From an uncultured Clostridia bacterium (lineage in GTDB: Bacteria > Bacillota > Clostridia > Christensenellales > UBA1242): a stretch of 58,119 nucleotides of DNA. The position numbers and the translations under genes were made by a program. This document shows, piece after piece, positions 34,171 to 45,300 of this stretch. The notes below the pieces were generated by a model. It was not told where the DNA came from. It saw nothing but the letters and a program-made list of their open reading frames with translations, and ran no database searches. How positions within the stretch are numbered: position 1 is the stretch's first letter; every line of letters begins with the position of its first letter. The DNA lies in assembly GCA_945928645.1 (NCBI GenBank), contig CAMENR010000001.1, positions 97,439 to 155,557 on the forward strand. Reading direction: 5' to 3'.

Positions 34171-34189
34171 TTTGTAAAAATTGCACAAA
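34171..34189. promoter_or_regulatory. 19-bp palindrome upstream of sepF
   Basis: TTTGTAAAAATTGCACAAA, on the minus strand TTTGTGCAATTTTTACAAA, matches the dnaG palindrome at 17 of 19 positions. A wider inverted repeat GAATTTTGT/ACAAAATTC surrounds it. Confidence 0.55.
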
Positions 34190-34226
34190 ATTCTCTTATG
34201 TTTTACCAAAATGTATGTAAATGTAA

Positions 34227-35147
34227 TTACTCTAGTTTCAAGCCACCAACAAACTCTCTTATCAGGCTATTTTGTGGCAAAATTTTTGGATCAATTGTCG
34301 AGCAATACTTAAATTTTTCCAAGAATGCCGCCACCTGCCCAATATGTGCCATTTTCTGAAATTTGTCTAGTAGCAACTGTTTGTATAACAGTGGTTCATA
34401 GCAATGTATTGTTTTTAGATGATAATCTGCCGAATTTTTGAATGGAGTGATATTCTTATCTTCCCCACGACAGACTTCCTCCCACATTTCGATAGTTTGT
34501 TCAATAGAGCAACCCCTATCCCGCTCATCTCGAGCCATACGCCTAAGCAAACGCAACTGCCTTGGATATAATATAGTCTTTCTGCCACAGACAAAATTGT
34601 CCTCACAGCACAAATATATTTTATAAATCTTGTCAAGTTCCAACCCTTCTACAATCTTTGGGTTGAGAGCATGTATGCCTTCCATTATTATAATTTCATG
34701 CCCCTTAAGTTCGCAATCCACCCACTCTGATTTTCTCTTGTGGGTAGCAAAGTCAAATTGTGGAGTCTTAGTTTTCCCCTTTTGCAATATCTCCCTAAAA
34801 CACTTTCTTAATGTTTCCACATCCAATGCACATATTCCCTCTATGTCTGGCTTGCCATCATCTCTCAGTGGCAATGTGTCCATATCCAAAAAGAAATTGT
34901 CCATATTTAATGTGTGAGATTCTATACCCAACTTCCTAAGTTCCACCGCTAACCTAAAACTAGATGTCGTTTTCCCTGCAGAAGAAGGTCCTGATATAAG
35001 CACAATTTTTTGTCCATGCACAGATATTTCATTGGCAATTTCCATAAGTTGCGCCTCATATTCTTTTTCTGCCATTTCTACCAACTTGTATGGATTTTCA
35101 TCAGCAAGGTTATTTATCTTGGAAATATCAAATTTATGTTTGTTCAC
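34227..35147 (-). CDS. Uridine-kinase-like nucleoside kinase
   Basis: The 306-residue P-loop kinase has Walker A Gly-Pro-Ser-Ser-Ala-Gly-Lys-Thr-Thr (about 55-63), the Asn-Met-Asp-Asn-Phe-Phe substrate motif and a Glu-Gly-Ile-His-Ala-Leu motif typical of the uridine kinase family. Clostridial relatives often carry an N-terminal TGS/threonyl-tRNA-synthetase-like part; here only the kinase domain is present. GTG start with GGAGG. It lies 72 bases before sepF. Confidence 0.85.
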   Translation of the reverse strand: MNKHKFDISKINNLADENPYKLVEMAEKEYEAQLMEIANEISVHGQKIVLISGPSSAGKTTSSFRLAVELRKLGIESHTLNMDNFFLDMDTLPLRDDGKPDIEGICALDVETLRKCFREILQKGKTKTPQFDFATHKRKSEWVDCELKGHEIIIMEGIHALNPKIVEGLELDKIYKIYLCCEDNFVCGRKTILYPRQLRLLRRMARDERDRGCSIEQTIEMWEEVCRGEDKNITPFKNSADYHLKTIHCYEPLLYKQLLLDKFQKMAHIGQVAAFLEKFKYCSTIDPKILPQNSLIREFVGGLKLE

Positions 35148-35213
35148 TATAAAATTCCTCCATTAAGTTATGTATGACAAAGCCTAACAAAAAGTTGTCA
35201 AACATAAATTGTT

Positions 35214-36491
35214 TTATGTTTCAAAATAAAGTTTGCGAGCCACAGTCCTCAAGTTTTCTGTATCCTGTTCTTTTGCATATGTCAAAAGTTCCTTTATCAA
35301 TGGATTTGAGATATCGTCTATATCCACTTTCATTTTCTTTACCAAAGCACAAAAATCTTGCAAAGAACTATCAACCAATATAAGAGTGGACAAAACAAAG
35401 TCGTCTTTTTCAAAGAAATTTTTGAAATAGTATGTCCATTTTTCACTGGTGAGGTTTTCAAAAATAATTTGAGCATAAGCACGAGAAGAAGCATTCACCC
35501 CGTTTAGACTGCCCAAAAAACCAACCAAACTTGGTGTTATAACACTGCGCAAAAAGAAATTTGGGAAAAATGTTATATTACTTAATTCTCCCAGTGGAGC
35601 AGACTCGTTTTTGCAGTTGTAGTCATAATGCAATGACAGGAACAACTGGCAATTTTTGAGGATAGAAGTAACTACATTTATATCAGTTGCAAAGTCTTGC
35701 AATTTAATTTTACCCTGCAAGTTGTCAAAAAGTTTGGTGATAAGCGAATTTTCTGGCAAAATTTTTAGATAATAGGAATAAAACTTTTTGTCATTAAGAC
35801 TTGCACTATCCCATATAAAAGGAAGTATATTTTCGGCATTTTTGAATAGAATTTTTGTAGCTTTTGCATCTTGCAAATCATCAGTTTTCAAGAGATAGAA
35901 TAATATCTTGATAATAAGTTTTTTCTTGCGTTCGCTCGCTTCTACAATGTCTGCATAATCCTCCGAGTATGGCTCAATTTCTACAGTTTTTAGTGTATTT
36001 AGCAGGTTTAATATGCTTTCTGTAAAAGGTGAGAAATCTTTTAGTAACACTGCATCAAACAACGATACAATCAGATATTTTGCCCTCTCCTTGTCCAATT
36101 CTTCTGACGTTGCATTGTCTGACTTTTGGCACTGAATTACTTGTAGAACTTCGATTATTTTTAACTTCTCTTCCCTTGTAATAAGCCCAAAATCACAAGC
36201 AAGCCTCAATACAAAAATGTCGAAAAAGTTGGAGATATAAATCTTGTCTATCCAGTGAGTTATACCAACAACCATTTCTTCTCCACAAGAAAAAACTGCA
36301 TCTCTAAGGCACTTTATAGCCTTGTCAAAGACATATTCTACCACATAATTATTCATTCCTGACGCAAAAGATGTGGTAACAAATTCCTTATCCTCCTGCG
36401 ACAACGCACTGGGCGAATTTTCCACAATATCCTCAAAAGATTTGTCGGAAATGTTGCACTTTTTCTTGGCATCATTCCACATTATTCTCAT
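35214..36491 (-). CDS. Unknown helical protein coupled to the DAC-like gene
   Basis: The 425-residue, mostly helical, apparently soluble protein has no signal peptide, membrane helix or enzyme motif that I can recognise. It starts with a good GAGGAGG and its ATG overlaps the stop of the DAC-like gene by 4 bases (ATGA type), so the two are translated together. Its length and even Leu/Phe/Ile spacing suggest a helical-repeat-like or scaffold fold. Partnership with the DAC-like protein is the only clue to function: it could sense, deliver or respond to the nucleotide. Confidence 0.75.
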   Translation of the reverse strand: MRIMWNDAKKKCNISDKSFEDIVENSPSALSQEDKEFVTTSFASGMNNYVVEYVFDKAIKCLRDAVFSCGEEMVVGITHWIDKIYISNFFDIFVLRLACDFGLITREEKLKIIEVLQVIQCQKSDNATSEELDKERAKYLIVSLFDAVLLKDFSPFTESILNLLNTLKTVEIEPYSEDYADIVEASERKKKLIIKILFYLLKTDDLQDAKATKILFKNAENILPFIWDSASLNDKKFYSYYLKILPENSLITKLFDNLQGKIKLQDFATDINVVTSILKNCQLFLSLHYDYNCKNESAPLGELSNITFFPNFFLRSVITPSLVGFLGSLNGVNASSRAYAQIIFENLTSEKWTYYFKNFFEKDDFVLSTLILVDSSLQDFCALVKKMKVDIDDISNPLIKELLTYAKEQDTENLRTVARKLYFET

Positions 36492-37525
36492 TTTTTAACC
36501 TCCTCGTAGAAGATTTCTCCCTCTTGCGAGTGGAAATATACTCCCACGATTTTCCTTATTCCAGAATTTATTATTGCGTATGCAGCCCTCTTTCTAGCCC
36601 CTCCTGTAGTCGCATTTTTGTTGAATTTTTCTGGCTTTATAAACACATTATAAGCCCTTATTCTACCCATATTATCTACAATAGTTATGCCATCATAGTT
36701 TAGCATAGATATAAACAACTCTGCAATATTTGTTAATTTTGCCTCCGAGTAACTCTTGCTCATCAAAAAACTTTTAGAAAATTCTATTGGCGTTTCTAGC
36801 CAAATACCATCAGCAAAAAAGCCCTTATCTTTGTAATCTTTATCTACCACCACACATATTGCACCATGAATATCGTTTAATGCACGACGAAGGATATTTT
36901 CAAACATAATCTTTATCTCATTGAGTTTTGTCTTTGTCGTTTTTAATTTTGAAAATGTAGATTTTACAAAGCATTTTATTACACTCTCTCTGTTTAGGAA
37001 ATTGCTATCATTGATGGAAAAGTTGACAATAATATCCCCACCTTTTACCCCACGTAAAGAGATTGCATAAGAACTAAGGGTATCCAATTGGATAAGGTTA
37101 ATTTTGTCCGAACTGGTCAACTCTGGGGATTCAAACAGCAGTTGAGATAGAGTCTTTTCCTTTATGCTATTCATAAGTTTGCATATTCCATATGTATATT
37201 TGTTGTCTTTAACCTCTATATAGGTATACCAGTCTGTTTGGCAAAAAACAAAAGAAGCCTTTATCCTAGAAGAAAACATTGACTCGTCCTCATCACAAAA
37301 CAACTGGACCTTGTAAAAATTTGGGACATTTTTGCTAACCCAATCGATGTTGTTTAGCACCAGCATTTTCGGTTTGATTTTCGCCCCTTCCTCCTCATAA
37401 CTGCAAAATTTGTAGAAATTTGTAATAATTTGAGTTATAAGTTTTTCTGGCATAGTAGGATATTCCTTTGCAATAAACCTCAACACTGTATCTTTTGCTT
37501 CGTTAAAATATAAATTATCTGCCAT
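36488..37525 (-). CDS. DisA_N/diadenylate-cyclase-like protein with altered active site
   Basis: The 345-residue protein carries a C-terminal DAC (DisA_N-type) domain from about residue 200. In order: the His-Gly-Ala-Ile-Cys-Val-Val strand (220-226), a Asp-Gly-Ile-Trp-Leu turn (239-243), Tyr-Asp-Gly-Ile (277-280; DGA in active enzymes, preceded by His), Gly-Gly-Ala-Arg-Lys-Arg-Ala-Ala (308-315; GTRHRAA in active enzymes) and Ser-Gln-Glu-Gly-Glu (333-337; SEETG-like). Active DAC proteins condense two ATP into c-di-AMP. The HDGA His, the RHR His and the first Glu of SEE are all changed, so activity is uncertain; it may bind nucleotide only. The first 200 residues look like an unrelated sensor, perhaps of the DACNV kind. 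It overlaps both neighbours. Confidence 0.75.
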   Translation of the reverse strand: MADNLYFNEAKDTVLRFIAKEYPTMPEKLITQIITNFYKFCSYEEEGAKIKPKMLVLNNIDWVSKNVPNFYKVQLFCDEDESMFSSRIKASFVFCQTDWYTYIEVKDNKYTYGICKLMNSIKEKTLSQLLFESPELTSSDKINLIQLDTLSSYAISLRGVKGGDIIVNFSINDSNFLNRESVIKCFVKSTFSKLKTTKTKLNEIKIMFENILRRALNDIHGAICVVVDKDYKDKGFFADGIWLETPIEFSKSFLMSKSYSEAKLTNIAELFISMLNYDGITIVDNMGRIRAYNVFIKPEKFNKNATTGGARKRAAYAIINSGIRKIVGVYFHSQEGEIFYEEVKK

Positions 37526-38345
37526 TTTTATTCCCCTTTTTTATTGTTACTTTAGTTTCTTTGTGTCCACCAAAAAATTTTTCTGTGAAATACAACAACA
37601 CCCCTACGGGCAAAAACCTCATAACAAAATTTAGGAATTTATACTTTGCTCCAACTATATAATATGGCCTTGTTTTACGCTTGCCAGCAACAGAATATAT
37701 TACCCTTGATACACACTCTGGCTTCATACGCTTATCTTCTCTGCTGTCAATACCCTCTGTGGCATATTTTATTCTATCTCCATATCTCTGGTTGGTTGTA
37801 AAATTTTTTACTCTATTCTTTGTAAAATTTGTTTTAACATCGCCAGGACAAATTGCTACAACATCTATATTAAGAGGCTGGCATTCCATACGCATACAAT
37901 TGGAAAGCATAGACAAGGCAGATTTGCTGGAACAATAATATCCACGATAAGGCAAAGGAAACAATGCACAAGCACTGCTTATGTTGATTATTTTACCACC
38001 ACTGTTCATCAAAGGCAAGGCATATTTGTAGCAGTAAATCACCCCAAACAAATTTACATCATACATATCCCTAATCTGTGGTGTATCTATCAACTCCAAT
38101 GCACCAGAAATGCCAAACCCGGCATTGTTTATAAGCACGTCTATCCTGCCAAATTGCGTCTTAATCTTGTCAAATGCTTCTTTTACACTTTGCTCATTGG
38201 ATACATCACAAGCAAAAAAGTGTTTGCTCTTACCATCGTCATGACGAGCAAGCGAACATACAATGTCGCCAGCATTTTCAAACAACTCTTTGACAGATTG
38301 ACCAATTCCACTGGTTGCTCCTGTGATAACAACAACTCTCTCCAT
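37515..38345 (-). CDS. Short-chain dehydrogenase/reductase
   Basis: The 276-residue SDR has the NAD(P) loop Thr-Gly-Ala-Thr-Ser-Gly-Ile-Gly (8-15), Asn-Asn-Ala-Gly (about 78-81), and catalytic Ser (about 129), Tyr and Lys in Tyr-Tyr-Cys-Ser-Ser-Lys. An Arg-His after the first strand and no Asp there favour NADP. The C-terminus (about 230-276) is hydrophobic then very basic, suggesting membrane association. The substrate is unknown. GGGGGA precedes the ATG. Its end overlaps the DAC-like gene by 11 bases. Confidence 0.88.
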   Translation of the reverse strand: MERVVVITGATSGIGQSVKELFENAGDIVCSLARHDDGKSKHFFACDVSNEQSVKEAFDKIKTQFGRIDVLINNAGFGISGALELIDTPQIRDMYDVNLFGVIYCYKYALPLMNSGGKIINISSACALFPLPYRGYYCSSKSALSMLSNCMRMECQPLNIDVVAICPGDVKTNFTKNRVKNFTTNQRYGDRIKYATEGIDSREDKRMKPECVSRVIYSVAGKRKTRPYYIVGAKYKFLNFVMRFLPVGVLLYFTEKFFGGHKETKVTIKKGNKNGR

Positions 38346-38527
38346 CTTTCCCCCGCGTTGTCAAAACATCAATCTTTTATTTACCCTACTCACCTCAATC
38401 TTCTGCATAAGTAAAAATAATATGATGATATTTTTACATAATATAATAACAAAAAAACAGTATAAATGGCAAATGTTTATGCGTCTTTTGGCAAGAAAAA
38501 AAACAAAACTCCCTTGTTATAACTAAT

Positions 38528-39331
38528 TTAATCATTTAACATTGTAAACAAATATGAATTTTGCTGTAATATCCTAAACATTGCCTTTTTTAGCATTGAT
38601 GTTTTTATATACGAATTTTCGTTGGTCATAATGGCTGTGTTTAATTGACTAGCCGTAAAGGATAATACACTGGCTATTTCCTCTCTTTGTTTTGAGGAAA
38701 TATTGACTTTTAGGCTGGCAAAAAAATCTTCCATTTGCTTTGTCTCTTGATACATTTTTGCAAGATTTGCATTAAGAGTTCCTAAACTCATAGTCCCTTC
38801 ATCATATTGCAAGATAAGGTCGTAAAGAGCCAAGGCTTTTTTGCGAGGAAATTGTAATATATGTTCCAGTTCACTTTTCTTTTTACCACAGGCAAAGTCC
38901 AAAGCGGGAGTTTTTATGTTTATTATTCTGGCAGAATTCCCCTCTGAACAAAGATTATCCCTAATTTCCTGCGCCTCTGCAAGTGTAGGATAGCAAGCAC
39001 ACAACACAAAATACTCTCCACTTTGATACACTTCTCCCATTCCGCCTTTCCCTTCCACAATCTTTGCAGTGGCATAAGCATCTTCTTCCACCTCAAAGTC
39101 GCAAATAGATACACAATAAAATGTATTGCTGGGAATTTCTATCCTAGATTGCACAAAAATACTGATTTCGTGGGTGATTAAACTAGACGCAAAATCTGAC
39201 ACGACAAAACATATAGCGCAAAACAAAACTACCCCAAAGGCAATGGCAAAAACACTTATTTTTGAACTAAATTTTGGATTAAATGAAGATTTTTTTTGTT
39301 TTTTTGACCTTTTTTTATAAAATCTTGACAC
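38528..39331 (-). CDS. Membrane protein with SPOR-like segment
   Basis: About 267 residues from the chosen GTG. A Lys/Arg-rich cytoplasmic tip is followed by one membrane helix, then an outer part with a SPOR-like stretch (Glu-Tyr-Phe-Val-Leu-Cys-Ala-Cys-Tyr-Pro-Thr-Leu-Ala-Glu-Ala, then Leu-Cys-Ser-Glu-Gly) and a helical C-terminal region. SPOR domains bind septal peptidoglycan. The frame runs open to 39577 through groES on the other strand. AAGGTGG 12 bases upstream favours GTG 39329-39331; ATG at 39458-39460 would add a second hydrophobic helix but has no ribosome binding site. Function unknown. Confidence 0.6.
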   Translation of the reverse strand: MSRFYKKRSKKQKKSSFNPKFSSKISVFAIAFGVVLFCAICFVVSDFASSLITHEISIFVQSRIEIPSNTFYCVSICDFEVEEDAYATAKIVEGKGGMGEVYQSGEYFVLCACYPTLAEAQEIRDNLCSEGNSARIINIKTPALDFACGKKKSELEHILQFPRKKALALYDLILQYDEGTMSLGTLNANLAKMYQETKQMEDFFASLKVNISSKQREEIASVLSFTASQLNTAIMTNENSYIKTSMLKKAMFRILQQNSYLFTMLND

Positions 39332-39365
39332 TAAATCTTGAATCCACCTTTTTTGAGTTGTAAAA

Positions 39366-39371
39366 TATAAT
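39366..39371 (+). promoter_or_regulatory. Possible -10 of groES-groEL
   Basis: TATAAT about 115 bases before groES, with no good -35 at 16-18 bases. No CIRCE element and no CtsR box is visible in the interval, so the usual Bacillota heat-shock control of groE is not seen. Confidence 0.35.
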
Positions 39372-39398
39372 TGAAAGCCTAAAAAAATACAGAGAAAC

Positions 39399-39432
39399 AA
39401 CCACAAGACATTCTTTTGTTTTGTGGTTTTTG
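39399..39432 (+). promoter_or_regulatory. Terminator-like hairpin in the groES leader
   Basis: AACCACAA (39399-39406) pairs perfectly with TTGTGGTT (39421-39428) and is followed by T-run TTTTGG. Placed downstream of the possible promoter, it could attenuate groES-groEL. Confidence 0.45.
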
Positions 39433-39485
39433 GTATGTTTATTTGTATGATTTTGGGCATATTTATATGAAAAAGGAGAAAGAAA

Positions 39486-41350
<1,865 letters not shown>

Positions 41351-41356
41351 CAAAAG

Positions 41357-41388
41357 GAAAAAACAGCTCAAAATGGGCTGTTTTTTGT
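41357..41388 (+). terminator. Terminator of groES-groEL
   Basis: AAAAAACAGCTC pairs with GGGCTGTTTTTT around a 5-base loop, directly after groEL. Confidence 0.85.
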
Positions 41389-41552
41389 GTCAGAGTATTT
41401 TTTAATTGTAACCATAAAGTAATCTAATCATAAAGCATATAAGATAAATTATAAGAAAATTTGCTATAAGGTTTTATCCATTCTGCTACAATGTAACAAC
41501 CTTCCCTCAAATGTTGAGATAAGAGTTTAGGAACATAATTCACAAGATTATT

Positions 41553-41625
41553 TATTATCCTAAAATATAAATGAAATATATTTTACAAAATTATTTCTAA
41601 AACTATTATCCTAAAATGTGAATGA
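41553..41625. repeat. Direct repeat downstream of the pseudouridine synthase gene
   Basis: TATTATCCTAAAATATAAATGA (41553-41574) and TATTATCCTAAAATGTGAATGA (41604-41625) are 51 bases apart, and the similarity continues into the gene's last codons. The rest of 41389-41627 shows no gene. Confidence 0.65.
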
Positions 41626-41627
41626 CA

Positions 41628-42308
41628 TCAAATATATCTTTCTACATTAAAATCTTTCCAAGGCTTTTGGTCTGCTGGTGGAATAACTTTGAATGTAACT
41701 CTTGCTTTTGAAACAGGGTGGTCAAACTTCAATATTGTTGACCAGAGTGCCAAATTTCCCTTTTCCTCTTGATTGCCATATTTTTGGTCAAAACAAACTG
41801 GGCAACCTATTGTGGCAAATTGCACTCTGATTTGGTGACTTCTGCCTGTTTGCAAGTGAATCTTAACTAGCGAACGATTGTTTTTGGTTTCTAGCACCTG
41901 ATAATCAAGCACTGCTTCCTTTGCCCCTTCTTCTGTTTGGGTGCAAACCTTGACAATATTGTTTTTTTCATCTTTTTTTAGATAATTGACCAATCTCATT
42001 TGCTTGAATCTAGGCACACCCTCAACCACTGCAAAATAAGTTTTTTCAGTAGAATGAGATTTGAATTGTTGGCTAAGTCTTTCGGCACTCTTTGATGTTT
42101 TGGCAAAGACCATCACTCCGCCTGTTGGTCTATCTAGTCTGTGAACAAGCCCAAGATATGCCTTGCCTGGCTTATTATGCTCCTTAATAAGATAGTCTTT
42201 GAGCATAGTCAAAAAGTCTTTATCCTCACTTTCATCTTGCTGAACGGGCAAGTTTTGAGGTTTTACTGCAACCAATATCTGATTGTCTTCAAAAATTACA
42301 TCACACAT
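41628..42308 (-). CDS. RluA-family pseudouridine synthase
   Basis: The 226-residue protein has only the catalytic domain, with no S4 domain. His-Arg-Leu-Asp-Arg-Pro-Thr-Gly-Gly (catalytic Asp near 61) and Gly-Arg-Ser-His-Gln-Ile-Arg-Val-Gln are intact. AAGGGA supports the ATG at 42306-42308 (14 codons inside the longest frame). It follows ileS by 83 bases. The RNA target cannot be named. Confidence 0.88.
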   Translation of the reverse strand: MCDVIFEDNQILVAVKPQNLPVQQDESEDKDFLTMLKDYLIKEHNKPGKAYLGLVHRLDRPTGGVMVFAKTSKSAERLSQQFKSHSTEKTYFAVVEGVPRFKQMRLVNYLKKDEKNNIVKVCTQTEEGAKEAVLDYQVLETKNNRSLVKIHLQTGRSHQIRVQFATIGCPVCFDQKYGNQEEKGNLALWSTILKFDHPVSKARVTFKVIPPADQKPWKDFNVERYI

Positions 42309-42391
42309 TGTTTTTTCCCTTTTTATCACTGTGATTTGATTATAAACCATTTCCTGTTGGTGTGCAAGATATATTTTTGCCTTATTGCCAA

Positions 42392-45300
42392 CTATTTTGC
42401 CACTTTCAATTTGATAATAACTTTTTCGTCTGCGACTTCAACCTCTTTTTCTATATCCGCAACCGCAATGCCCTTGTTGAAAGATGTAGCAAGCACTTCT
42501 TGGGCAATCTTATCACCATATGTTTTGATTACAAGACTTATAAATGGCGAAGGGGAAACAATATCCATTTCTACCCTGTCAGAGATGTTAAACTCTGCTT
42601 CCTTTCTTAAAACTTGTGCACTGCGAACAAGTTCTCTGTATGCACCTTCTAGCATAAGGGCATTGTCTAAGGTAGTATCCAAGACGATAGTAATGCCATT
42701 TTCTGTGGAAATAACAAATTCTTCCTTTGCCTTGAAGTTCAATACAAACAAGTTGGCATCAAGTTCCCCGTATGGTTCTAGTGCAACTTTGCCTTCTTTG
42801 AACCCTTGCACAAACATAGACATCTGCTCTGCTGTGGCATTTTGAAGGACAGATTTTACTGCTTGAACACCATTTTTAAGCACAGCACCTGCAGTTTTGA
42901 AATTGACTGTTAGGAATGGGATATTAAATCTATCTGTATTCTTTTCAAACTCTATATACTTAACATTTATTTCATCTTTGATGACATTTTCAAATGTTCT
43001 TACTGCTTTTTCAATCTGTTCATCAGCCAAGACATACAATGTCCTGAGTGGTTGTTTTATCTTCAATGATTTTTCGTTTCTCAATCTCAATGCACTAGCA
43101 ATGACCTTTCTTGCAATATCTGCACTCTGCAACATATCTTCTTGTGAAAGTCCTGAAATTTCTTTAGGAAATCCACCCAGCATTATGCTTATTGGGGCTT
43201 CTGGCTCTGTTACCCTAACCATTTTTTGCCAAATATATTCTGTAAGGAAAGGAATAACTGGTGCCATAACTTGCGACATTGTTTTTACTGCATAATACAG
43301 GCAATAATATGCTGTTAGTTGGTCATTTTTGTCATCACTTTTCCAGAATCTACGTCTATTTACACGAATGTAGAAGTTGGTCAGTTCGTCAACAAGTTCT
43401 TCAAAATCTTTAACTACAAGATAACTCTTGTCGTCAGCATAGTTCTTTTTGCTGGCAGAAACAAAGTTGTTCAGTTTTGTAAGTAGCCACTTATCTGTTG
43501 GGCAAAGAGAGGAAACATCCAATTTATAATTAGAAAAATCTGGTTTGTCGATAGTTGCATAAGTGTTGTAGAAAATATAAGCATTCCAGAAATTCATAAG
43601 TTTTCTTCTTGCCTCGTCTGTAAGAGAGTATCCAAAGCGCATATCATTGGTTGGGTTTGCCCCGCCATATAGATAACGTATTGTATCAGCGCCCACTTTG
43701 TCAGCGACCTTATCACATTCTAGCGAATTACCACCGCTTTTGTGGAATTCGTTGCCATTTTCATCTTTTACATATTGATAAGTAACAACCTTTTCGTAAG
43801 GGGCACGACCAGTTAGGACTACACTCATAACTAACATAGAATAGAACCAAAGTTTGAGTTGCTCGACCATTTCACAGACGTATTCACTTGGGAAATTGTT
43901 TTTGAAAAACTCTGGGTCTTTGAGATATTTTTTTGTGCTGAATGGAGTGATGCCAGCATCAAGCCAACAATCGCCCACTTCTGTAGTTCTCGAAACAGTT
44001 TCACCACAAGATGTGCATTTTATTTTGATATTATCTATCCAAGGGCGGTGAAGATTTGGAATTTTTGCTATATCCTCTGGGTTTATTGCAAGTTTCTCTA
44101 ATTCTTCCAAACTGCCAACAACATGCACCTTGCCACATTTTGGGCAGACATAAAATGGCAATGGTAAGCCATAAAATCTGCTTCTAGAAATATTCCAATC
44201 GCCCATATTCCTTAGCCAGTCTGCCATACGCTTTTTGCCATATTCTGGTTGGAATTTGACACTTTCTATAGCATTTAGCAGTTGTGGGCGAAGTTTGTCC
44301 ATAGAAATATACCACGTGGAAATAAGTTTGTATACAAGGTCAGTTTTGCAACGCCAGCAATATGGATAACTGTGGGTATATTTGTGAGAATAATAAAGTT
44401 TGCCATCTTTTTGCAGTCTTTCTACCACAAGATCAACCACATCAGTAGTCTTCTTGCCTTTTAGGAAACCTGTGTTTTCTAGCATAACACCTTGCTCATC
44501 TATTGGGCAGAGTTCAGGAAGCCCAAGTTTTTGCCCAAGTTCAAAGTCTTCTGCGCCACACCCCGGAGCAATGTGGACAACACAACTTCCCTCTGTGGCA
44601 TCAACCTCGTCCCAAGCCACAACACTGTGAACAAAATTCTGCTCTGGAAGTTCTGGGAAGCAGGTTTCATAATGCAAGCCAACCAATTTTTCCCCTTTGA
44701 AAGTATCAAGTATTTTATAGTCTTCCTTAATAACCTTCAACGCATCTTTGCCAAGCACAAGACGTTCTTTGGATTGGTTAAGATAAATCTTTACATAATC
44801 TAAATTTGGATTGACTGCCAAAGCAACGTTGGCACTTAGAGTCCAAGGGGTAGTTGTCCATGCCAAAATCTTGTAATCTTCCATCATTACAGGAAATTTT
44901 GCAAAAATTGCAGTGTGAGTAACATCATGATAACTCCCTGCCATTTCGTGTTCGGAAAGGCTTGTTCCACAACGAGGGCACCAAGCAATTGGTCTGTTTT
45001 TGCGTATAATATATCCCTTGTCGTTGCAAACTTTTAGGAAATTCCATATAGCCAAAATATTTTCGTCAGAATTGGTATAGTAACTATTATCCCAATCCAT
45101 CCACTGCCCCATACGGATAGACTGATTGGTAATTTCGTTGGCATAATATCTAACTCTGTCCATACATTTGTTGGTAAAGTTGTCTATGCCATATTTAATA
45201 ATTTGTGGTTTGCCAGATAGTCCTAAGTCTTTTTCTGCCTCTACCTCAACCCACATTCCCTGTGCGTCAAAACCATTTTGATATTGGCAATCCTCTCCCA

